64,000 bases of DNA from Pseudomonas piscis (lineage in GTDB: Bacteria; Pseudomonadota; Gammaproteobacteria; Pseudomonadales; Pseudomonadaceae). Under the pieces are notes generated by a model. The model was not told the DNA's origin and searched no databases. It was given only the letters and a program-made list of their open reading frames with translations. Positions 24,532 through 31,447 of the stretch are shown here, one piece after another. The DNA lies in the NCBI RefSeq assembly GCF_009380155.1, contig NZ_WHUV01000006.1, positions 1-64,000 of the forward strand. The letters are read 5' to 3'. Position numbers and translations under genes: made by a program. How positions within the stretch are numbered: the stretch's first letter is position 1; each line of letters begins with the position of its first letter.

Positions 24532-25554
24532 ATGAGCAATGACGCCCTGAAAACCGCTTCGGTCCTGGCCTTCGAGCGCAAACTCGACCCTTCCGATGCG
24601 CTGTTCCATGCCGGCGACTGGCAGTCGCGCAGTCAGTGGGAGCCGGTGGTGGTGCGGGAAAAATCCGTACGCGGAACCATTTCCAACCGACTCAAGGCCA
24701 AGGAGCTGGACCCAGCCAAGCTGGATGCCGCCATCGAGCATCCCAATCTGCAAACCGTGGACGTGGCCACCCTGCCGCACGATGCCGACACCCTGCGGGT
24801 CAGCTTCACCCTGCGGGTGCTGGCCGGTACTGGCCAGCCTTCGGCCTGCAACGATTTCGCCTACCGGCAGAAACTGCTGGAGACTGTACAGGGGTATGTC
24901 CAGGCCAATGGCTTTGGCGAATTGGCCCGCCGTTATGCCCATAACCTGGCTAACTGTCGCTTCCTGTGGCGCAACCGCATTGGCGCCGAGCAGGTCGAGG
25001 TGGAGGTCGAGCATCTGGTGGAGGGCCAGGCGGCGACTCAATGGCGCTTCGACAGCCTGAGCCTGTCCTTGCGCCAATTCGACGCTGCCGGTGAGCAGGG
25101 CGAGGCCTTGCAGTCGTTGGCTGGCTTGATTGCCCGGGGCCTGGCCGGCGAACAGCATGTGTTATTGCGCATCACTGCCTACGCACGCATGGGCGCCGGG
25201 CAGGAAGTGTTCCCGTCCCAAGAGCTGATCCTGGACCGTGGGCGCGGAGACAAGAGCAAGACGCTGTACAGCGTGGGCAACATCGCCGGCATCCACTCGC
25301 AGAAAGTCGGCAATGCCTTGCGCAGCATCGACACCTGGTACCAGGGCGCCGACAGCAACGGGCCGATCGCCGTGGAGCCCTATGGTTCGGTGACTACCCA
25401 GGGCAAGGCCTATCGCCAGCCTCGCGGCAGCCAGGATGATTTCTACACCCTGCTGGACAGTTGGGTGCTCAAGGATCGAGTACCCGCGCTGGAACAGCAG
25501 CACTTCGTGATCGCCACCCTGATTCGCGGCGGCGTGTTCGGCGAGGCAGGTTGA
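24532..25554 (+). CDS. cas7f: Type I-F Csy3 (Cas7f) backbone subunit
   Basis: A 340-residue subunit that forms the six-copy backbone along the crRNA spacer. Family text is clear: SVLAFERKLDPSDALFHAG near the N-terminus, VKEKS-like VREKSVRGTISNR, and a C-terminal block with EVFPSQELILD, YGSVTTQGKAYRQP and FYTLLDSWVL. The start has AAGGAGTTCGAAC upstream. It lies 18 bases after cas5f and three bases before cas6f. Confidence 0.95.
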   Translation: MSNDALKTASVLAFERKLDPSDALFHAGDWQSRSQWEPVVVREKSVRGTISNRLKAKELDPAKLDAAIEHPNLQTVDVATLPHDADTLRVSFTLRVLAGTGQPSACNDFAYRQKLLETVQGYVQANGFGELARRYAHNLANCRFLWRNRIGAEQVEVEVEHLVEGQAATQWRFDSLSLSLRQFDAAGEQGEALQSLAGLIARGLAGEQHVLLRITAYARMGAGQEVFPSQELILDRGRGDKSKTLYSVGNIAGIHSQKVGNALRSIDTWYQGADSNGPIAVEPYGSVTTQGKAYRQPRGSQDDFYTLLDSWVLKDRVPALEQQHFVIATLIRGGVFGEAG

Positions 25555-25557
25555 GCC

Positions 25558-26121
25558 ATGGACCATTACCTGGATTTGAAACTGCTGCCGGACCCTGAGT
25601 ATCCCGAGCCGCAGTTGATGAGCGCCTTGCTCAATAAATTCCATCGGGCCCTGCACGACCTGCGGCGCAACGATATCGGCATCAGCTTTCCCGATACCCG
25701 GCGACCGATCAGGCACCTGGGGTCGCACCTGCGCATCCACGGCAATCGCCAGGCCCTGGGCCAGTTGCTGGCCATCGATTGGCTGACCGGCATGCGTGAC
25801 CATGTAGAGATCGGCCAGCCCTGCTCGGTGCCGACGTCGGTGCAGCATCGCCATGTCAGCCGGGTACAGGTCGATAGCAGCCCGGCACGCCTGCGTCGCC
25901 GCCTGATCAAGCGCCATGGGCTGACCGAGGACCAAGCCCGCCAGCGCCTGCCCGACAGCGCGGCGAAACGTTGCGACCTGCCGTTCGCGGTGATGCGCAG
26001 CCATACCAGCCATCAGCTGTTCAACCTGTTCATCCGCCACGGCCCGCTGCTTGAACAACCACAGCCCGGCACGTTCAACGGCTATGGCCTGAGCTCCAGC
26101 GCGACAGTGCCCTGGTTCTGA
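25558..26121 (+). CDS. cas6f: Type I-F Cas6f (Csy4) crRNA endoribonuclease
   Basis: A 187-residue enzyme that cuts the precursor RNA after the repeat hairpin and stays bound to the 3' end. The catalytic histidine is H29 (NKFHRALHDLR). The RNA-recognition residues known from P. aeruginosa Csy4 fall at the same numbers: R102 and Q104 (SRVQVDS) and R115 in the arginine-rich helix (ARLRRRLIKRH). The C-terminus FNGYGLSSSATVPWF is typical. With the matching repeat sequence in the array, processing should work. Confidence 0.96.
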   Translation: MDHYLDLKLLPDPEYPEPQLMSALLNKFHRALHDLRRNDIGISFPDTRRPIRHLGSHLRIHGNRQALGQLLAIDWLTGMRDHVEIGQPCSVPTSVQHRHVSRVQVDSSPARLRRRLIKRHGLTEDQARQRLPDSAAKRCDLPFAVMRSHTSHQLFNLFIRHGPLLEQPQPGTFNGYGLSSSATVPWF

Positions 26122-26251
26122 CCCTTTTTTTCGGGTGCAGTGGAGCGCTTTGTAAAATCAATGACTTACAAGGCGCTTCAAAAAAAGGGTGTACAGCAAT
26201 TTTTAACAGTCTTTCTTTTGAAATTCAGGAAGTTATAGAGAAAGTGCTCTA
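26122..26251 (+). promoter_or_regulatory. CRISPR leader with a long inverted repeat
   Basis: A+T-rich leader between cas6f and the first repeat. It opens with a 70-base dyad at 26121-26190. The outer arms are ACCCTTTTTTT and AAAAAAAGGGT; the inner arms AGCGCTTTGTAA (26144-26155) and TTACAAGGCGCT (26166-26177) pair with one G-T wobble around a ten-base loop. The dyad could terminate cas transcription and/or be a protein site. The array promoter should lie in 26190-26251, where no clear boxes were identified. Confidence 0.65.
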
Positions 26252-26879
26252 GTTCACTGCCGTATAGGCAGCTAAGAAAATCTCAGAGTCAGTTGCCCCG
26301 AGTGCGCACAGGTTCACTGCCGTATAGGCAGCTAAGAAATTCAGCAGCGAATGGATAGAGTTTCGAATGCTGTTCACTGCCGTATAGGCAGCTAAGAAAA
26401 GGACAATGGGATCAAGCGCTCGGGTGAAGATGTTCACTGCCGTATAGGCAGCTAAGAAAAAGCCGGCGCCGGCTCCAGAGCGATCGCTTGCGTTCACTGC
26501 CGTATAGGCAGCTAAGAAACCAAAAGTCTTGTAGATGTCCAGCAGCACCGTGTTCACTGCCGTATAGGCAGCTAAGAAAAAGGTGATATGCGTTATCTGG
26601 CGCAGAACTCGGTTCACTGCCGTATAGGCAGCTAAGAAAAATGGGGATGGCTGAGCGTGAACGATATCCGGGTTCACTGCCGTATAGGCAGCTAAGAAAG
26701 TCTGCCCCAGGCAGCGCGCCGGGCTCATAAAGTTCACTGCCGTATAGGCAGCTAAGAAAGCAGATCGTCGAGCAGATCGATTACGAGCTGAGCTCACTGC
26801 CGTATAAGCAGCTAAGAAAAGGAGTACTTGCTGCTTTGGAGGTTTGGCCATGTTCACTGCCGCACAGGCAGCTAAGAAA
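26252..26879 (+). CRISPR. Type I-F CRISPR array, 11 repeats and 10 spacers
   Basis: 28-base repeats start every 60 bases from 26252 to 26852, with 32-base spacers. The repeat begins GTTCACTGCC, has the palindrome CTGCCGTATAGGCAG and ends CTAAGAAA, the known P. aeruginosa I-F repeat whose last eight bases become the crRNA 5' handle. Repeats 1-9 are identical. Repeat 10 (26792) has two changes (GCTCACTG..., ATAAGC) and repeat 11 (26852) has CGCACA for CGTATA. This distal decay fixes the leader on the cas side. All ten spacers differ, and none obviously matches another part of this window. Confidence 0.99.
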
Positions 26880-26911
26880 CCAGTCCTTCAGCGTCCATCG
26901 GTGCTGTTCAT

Positions 26912-26994
26912 CTCGATTGCCGAACAGGCAGGCAACACACAATCCATCATCAATCCATCGGCACCCGTTACTGCCGTAGAGGCAGCTTGAGAGA
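26912..26994 (+). repeat. Two decayed CRISPR repeats beyond the array
   Basis: At 26912-26939, one 60-base step after the last good repeat, a relic keeps TTGCCGAACAGGCAGG. At 26967-26994 another keeps GTTACTGCCGTAGAGGCAGC, with a shortened interval before it. Both retain the hairpin arms TGCC/GGCA but lose the 3' handle. They suggest the array was once longer and that its old end is drifting. Confidence 0.75.
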
Positions 26995-27109
26995 CTTGAT
27001 GCACTAATCGCTGGCTGGCCTGGGGCTCCCGGGCCGGGCGCGTCTTTGTCACATCCCCTTCATCGGCGCTGGCTAAGGTGGCCTCTTTTGACCATGTCAG
27101 GGAGTCACC

Positions 27110-28651
27110 ATGAGCGAGTTCAACCTCGGTCGTCGACGGATCATGCAAATCGCCGGGGCGGGGATGTTGCTGCCCAGCCTGGCGCCGGCGGTGATCGCCT
27201 CGGTCAAGGATCGACCCAAGCTCACCGATGGCGTGCAGTCCGGGGACTTGCAGGGCGATCGGGCGGTCATCTGGAGCCGCAGCGACCGCCCGGCGCGGAT
27301 GGTGGTGGAGTGGGACACCCGCAGCATGTTCACCAACCCGCGACGCCTGGTCTCGCCGCTGGCCGATGCCCGCACCGACTTCACCGCCCGGGTGGACCTG
27401 AGCGGGCTGCCGGTCAACCAGGCGATTTTTTATCGGGTGACCTTCGAGGATGCCCGCACCGGGGTGGCCAGCGAACCCTGGTTCGGCCATTTGCGCAGTG
27501 CCCCGAGCCAGCGCCGGGATATCCGTTTCGTCTGGAGCGGCGACACCGTCGGCCAGGGTTTCGGCATCAACCCGGACATCGGCGGCATGCGCATCTACGA
27601 GGCGATGCGCCTGCGCCTGCCGGACTTTTTTATCCACAGCGGCGACACCATCTACGCCGATGGCCCGGTGCCGGCTCAATTGACCACCGAGGGTGGGCGC
27701 ATCTGGCGCAATATCACCACCGAGGCCAAGAGCAAGGTGGCCGAGACCCTGAACGAGTATCGCGGCAACTACCGCTACAACTTGATGGACGAGAACCTGC
27801 GCCGGTTCAACGCCGAGGTGCCGCAGATCTGGCAGTGGGACGACCACGAGGTGGTCAACAACTGGTCGCCGAGCAAGCAGCTGGACGAGCGCTACATGGT
27901 CAAGGACATCCAGACCCTGGTGGGCCGTGCGCGCCAGGCCTGGCTGGAGTACGCGCCGATGCGCCGGCAGAGTGCAGACGGTGGCGGGCGCATCTATCGC
28001 AAGCTCAGCTACGGGCCGTTGCTGGATGTGTTCGTGCTGGACATGCGCAGCTATCGCGGGCCCAACGATGACAACCTCGGCGGCGAGAAGCCGTTCCTCG
28101 GCCGTGAGCAACTGGACTGGCTCAAGCGCGAGCTCAAGGATTCCCAGGCGCAGTGGAAGGTGGTGGCGGCGGACATGCCCATCGGCCTGGGCGTGCCCGA
28201 CGGCGAGGTCAGCCCCGGCGTGGCGCGCTGGGAGGCCATCGCCAACGGCGACCCGGGCCAGGCTCAGGGCCGCGAGCTGGAGATCGCCGAGTTGCTGGCC
28301 TACCTGCGCAAGCACCGGGTGCGCAACCATGTGTGGCTGACCGCCGACGTGCATTACTGCGCGGCCCACCACTACCACCCGGACCGGGCGGCGTTCCAGG
28401 ATTTCGAGCCGTTCTGGGAGTTCGTCGCCGGCCCGTTGAATGCCGGCAGCTTCGGGCCCAACGTGCTGGACAAGACCTTCGGCCCCGAGGTGGTGTTCCA
28501 GAAGGCGCCGCCGACCCAGAACGCCTCGCCGTTCGCTGGGTTCCAGTTCTTTGGCGAGGTGCAGATCGATGGCCAGACGGCGGAGATGAGCGTGATCCTG
28601 CGTGATCTCGATGGCGTGGCGGTGTTCGAGCGCAAGCTGCAACCGGCCTGA
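27110..28651 (+). CDS. PhoD-like alkaline phosphatase/phosphodiesterase, Tat-exported
   Basis: A 513-residue metallophosphoesterase of the PhoD family. The N-terminus has a twin-arginine-type signal (GRRRIMQIAGAGMLLPSLAPAV), so export folded with metals is likely. A PhoD_N-type beta domain covers about 40-140. The catalytic domain follows, with WSGDTVGQGFG, FIHSGDTIYADGP, QWDDHEVVNNW, MPIGLG and TADVHYCAAHHYHP supplying the metal ligands. The ATG has GGGAGTCACC upstream. It stands alone between the CRISPR array and a REPIN. No Pho box was recognised in the short upstream gap. Confidence 0.88.
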   Translation: MSEFNLGRRRIMQIAGAGMLLPSLAPAVIASVKDRPKLTDGVQSGDLQGDRAVIWSRSDRPARMVVEWDTRSMFTNPRRLVSPLADARTDFTARVDLSGLPVNQAIFYRVTFEDARTGVASEPWFGHLRSAPSQRRDIRFVWSGDTVGQGFGINPDIGGMRIYEAMRLRLPDFFIHSGDTIYADGPVPAQLTTEGGRIWRNITTEAKSKVAETLNEYRGNYRYNLMDENLRRFNAEVPQIWQWDDHEVVNNWSPSKQLDERYMVKDIQTLVGRARQAWLEYAPMRRQSADGGGRIYRKLSYGPLLDVFVLDMRSYRGPNDDNLGGEKPFLGREQLDWLKRELKDSQAQWKVVAADMPIGLGVPDGEVSPGVARWEAIANGDPGQAQGRELEIAELLAYLRKHRVRNHVWLTADVHYCAAHHYHPDRAAFQDFEPFWEFVAGPLNAGSFGPNVLDKTFGPEVVFQKAPPTQNASPFAGFQFFGEVQIDGQTAEMSVILRDLDGVAVFERKLQPA

Positions 28652-28672
28652 TGCGCGCCTATGGCCCATGGG

Positions 28673-28762
28673 GTAGGAGCGCGGCTCGCCCGCGATGAAT
28701 GCTAACGCAGTGTCCTAGACACACCGCATCGCGCTTATCGTGGGCGAGCCTCGCTCCTGCGG
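28673..28762. repeat. REPIN (paired inverted REP sequences)
   Basis: GTAGGAGCGCGGCTCGCCCG at 28673 and its inverted partner ending CTCGCTCCTGC near 28760 flank about 35 bases. It lies between the convergent PhoD-like and piuB genes. This is the usual paired form mobilised by RAYT transposases in P. fluorescens-group genomes. Confidence 0.8.
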
Positions 28763-28763
28763 G

Positions 28764-31295
28764 TCAGTAGACGTCGCGGCGGCAGCGGCCTTGTTCGATC
28801 AGGCGCTCGACCTGTTCGGCGCCCAGCAGCTCGTTGAGCACCTGGTCCACCCCCGAGGCCATGCCTTGCAGGCTGCCGCAGATGTAGAGCGCGGCGCCGT
28901 CGTCGAGCCACTGTTGCAAGGTCCCGGCGGCTTCGCGCAGGCGATCCTGGACGTAGATCTTCTGTTCCTGGTCGCGGGAGAAGGCCAGGTCCAGGCGACT
29001 CAGGTCGCCCCGGGCCAGCCATTCCTGCAGCTCGTCCTTGCAGTAGAAATCATGCTCGGCATTGCGCTCGCCAAAGAGCAGCCAGTTGCGTTGCTGACCC
29101 TCGGCGATCCGCGCCTTGAGCAGGCTGCGCAGCCCAGCCAGGCCGGTGCCGTTACCCAGCAAGATCAGTGGGCAGGGCTCGGTCGGCAGGTGGAAACCGC
29201 TGTTGCGGCGCACCCGCAGGCTGATGCTCGCGCCTACTTGGACGTGCTCGGTAAGCCAGCCGGAGCCGATGCCCAGGCTGCCGTCGGCGTGGCGTTCCTG
29301 GCGCACCAGCAGTTCCAGGCAGCCGTCGGCGGCGATCGAGGCGATGGAATATTCGCGCTGGGTCAGCGGCACCAGCGCATCCACCAGGGCCTGGGCATGC
29401 AGGCCCACCAGGTGGGCGCGGTTCTCCGGTAGCTGGCGGCTGCCCAGGGCCTGCTCCAGGCTCTCTTCCAGGCCGTCGAGCTGCACCGGGCTCTCGCCGG
29501 AAAGCCCCAGACCCTCGAGGAAGTGGTCCACCAGCCACGGGCAGTTGCGCGGCATGACTTCCACCAGGTCGCCGGCCAGCCAGCTGCTGGTGCCGGGCGG
29601 TTGCAATTGCAGCAAATAGACCCCGGAGCCGCTGCTCTCGGGGTTCAGCAGGTGGCGCTGGCTCAGGGTCCAGTTGGCGAAAGCCGGGGCCTGCCACAGG
29701 TCCACCGGGGCATGCCCGGTGAGCTGGCCCAGTTGTTGTTGCCAGTGGCGCAGGGCGTAGCTGTCGCCATTGTCGACTTCCACCGGGGTGAACAGGCTGC
29801 TGGCGCCCTGGCTCGACAGCCAGGTGTGCAGGCGCCGGGCGAAACCGCAGAACTGCGGGTATTGGCGGTCGCCCAGGCCCAGCACTGCGTATTCCAGGCC
29901 GTCGAGGGCCAGCTCGCGGCCCAGCAGCTTGCGCTCGAAGCCCCGGGCGCTGTCCGGGGCCTCGCCATCGCCAAAGGTGCTGACCACGAACAACGCCCGC
30001 TGGGCACTGCGCAGGTCCTGCTCGTCCAGGCTGGCCAGCGGGCGGACCCGGGCGCCGATGCCGGCGGCCTGCAATTGCCCGGCGGTCTGCCAGGCCAGTT
30101 GTTCGGCGAAACCGCTCTGGCTGGCAAAGCCGATCAGCCAGCCGTTGGTATCGTCGGTGGCCTGTTCCAGGCCCTGACGGGCGTCCTTGATCTGGCGCTT
30201 CTTGCGCCGCCGATCCAGGTACAGCAACCAGCCGGTGATGAAGAACAGCGGCATGCACAGCGAGGCCAGGGTCAGCACGATGCGCCCCACCAGGCCGAAG
30301 TAGCTGCCCACGTGCAGGGCGTAGACGCTGGTCAGCAATTGCGCCTTGAAGCTCTTGTCGGCGTAGCGCTCATGCCGGCTGATGACGCCGGTGGCCGGGT
30401 CCAGGGTGATCTGGTTCAGGGCGCGCTCGTGGGGCGAGTCCTTGAGCAGGTAGAACACCGTCGCCGGCTGCCCGGCCACGGGCGGCATGCGCACGTTGTA
30501 GGCGCTAAGGTCCTTGCCGGCGGCGCTGTAGATGCTGCTCCACATGGCGTTGTAGTCGGCCACCGGGGCCGGGCCCTTGGCCGGCGGGCCGCCACGCCCG
30601 CCCCGGGCGCGCTCGCTGTGTGGCGAGTCGGACAGCAGGCGGGTCAGGCCCTTGCTGTACCACTCGTACGACCAGTACAGGCCGGTGAGGGCGAACAAGA
30701 GGTAGAACAACAAGCACCAGGTGCCGAACACCGCGTGCAGGTCCCAGTTGAAGGCCCGGCCTTTCTTGGCCCAGTCCAGGGTCAGCCAGGCGCGCCAGCT
30801 GGCGACCTGGCGCGGCCAGCGCAGGTACAACCCGGACAGGCAGAAGAAGATCAGGATCAGGGTGCAGGCGCCGGTGATCTGCCGGCCGCTGTCGCCCATG
30901 GCCAGGAACCGGTGCAGTTGCAGCATGAAGCCGAAGAAGCCCTGGCCCACGGCCTCGCCGGTGAACTGGCCGGTGTAGGGGTCGAAGTAGCGCATCTGCC
31001 CACGGCGTTCCCCGGGCGGCGGGGTGTAGAACACCCGCGCGGCATTGCCGCTGTCGGTCTCGACCCAGAGCATGGACACGTCCTTGCCCTCGGCCGCCTG
31101 GAGTTTGGCCACCAGCTCGGCCGGCGGCAGGGTGCCGGCGGGCAGCTTGTCGACCTGCAGCACCGAGGGGTTGAGCGCCCGCAGGATCTCGTCCTCGAAC
31201 GACACCGTGGCCCCGGTGATGCCCATCAAGGCCAGGACCAGCCCGGCGCTGATGCCGAAGAACCAGTGCAGCTGGAACAGGGTTTTCTTCAACAC
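28764..31295 (-). CDS. piuB: PiuB-like iron-related flavoprotein reductase (PepSY / flavodoxin / FNR)
   Basis: An 843-residue inner-membrane protein. The N-terminal half is a PepSY-type membrane domain (QLHWFFGISAGLVLALMGITGA, LHRFLAMGDSGRQITG, LYWSYEWY, GRIVLTLASLCMPLFFITGWLLYLDRR). Then come a flavodoxin-like domain near 385-530 (GFASQSGFAEQLAW, VVSTFGDGEAPDSA, LGLGDRQY) and an FAD/NAD(P) reductase domain (REYSIAS, LLGNGTGLAGLRSLL, YICGSLQGMASGV). It probably reduces ferric siderophores taken up through PiuA. The start is GTG at 31295 with AAGGCGG upstream; the longer frame reads non-coding sequence. It matches PA4513. Confidence 0.88.
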   Translation of the reverse strand: MLKKTLFQLHWFFGISAGLVLALMGITGATVSFEDEILRALNPSVLQVDKLPAGTLPPAELVAKLQAAEGKDVSMLWVETDSGNAARVFYTPPPGERRGQMRYFDPYTGQFTGEAVGQGFFGFMLQLHRFLAMGDSGRQITGACTLILIFFCLSGLYLRWPRQVASWRAWLTLDWAKKGRAFNWDLHAVFGTWCLLFYLLFALTGLYWSYEWYSKGLTRLLSDSPHSERARGGRGGPPAKGPAPVADYNAMWSSIYSAAGKDLSAYNVRMPPVAGQPATVFYLLKDSPHERALNQITLDPATGVISRHERYADKSFKAQLLTSVYALHVGSYFGLVGRIVLTLASLCMPLFFITGWLLYLDRRRKKRQIKDARQGLEQATDDTNGWLIGFASQSGFAEQLAWQTAGQLQAAGIGARVRPLASLDEQDLRSAQRALFVVSTFGDGEAPDSARGFERKLLGRELALDGLEYAVLGLGDRQYPQFCGFARRLHTWLSSQGASSLFTPVEVDNGDSYALRHWQQQLGQLTGHAPVDLWQAPAFANWTLSQRHLLNPESSGSGVYLLQLQPPGTSSWLAGDLVEVMPRNCPWLVDHFLEGLGLSGESPVQLDGLEESLEQALGSRQLPENRAHLVGLHAQALVDALVPLTQREYSIASIAADGCLELLVRQERHADGSLGIGSGWLTEHVQVGASISLRVRRNSGFHLPTEPCPLILLGNGTGLAGLRSLLKARIAEGQQRNWLLFGERNAEHDFYCKDELQEWLARGDLSRLDLAFSRDQEQKIYVQDRLREAAGTLQQWLDDGAALYICGSLQGMASGVDQVLNELLGAEQVERLIEQGRCRRDVY

Positions 31296-31378
31296 ATCGA
31301 CCGCCTTGTTCGTCCGAAGAGGTGAAACACGGCGCGCATTATGCCGTGTGTGAGCGAGAAGCATTCTTCTTTACATGC

Positions 31379-31409
31379 AAAAGCCCCAGGCAGCGGGTGC
31401 ATGGGGCTT
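31379..31409 (-). terminator. Terminator after piuA
   Basis: On the minus strand AAGCCCC and GGGGCTT form a stem followed by TTTTGC, about 40 bases past the piuA stop and before piuB. piuB may therefore have its own promoter or depend on readthrough. Confidence 0.6.
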
Positions 31410-31447
31410 GGGCACCTGTGGCCGGGGCCACAGGGTGTCGCGGTGGA

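Noticed and set aside
26249..26857. Minus-strand ORF of 202 residues with repeated LAAYTAVN
   Set aside because: It is the reverse reading of the CRISPR array. The 60-base period is a multiple of three, so the repeat translates identically each time.
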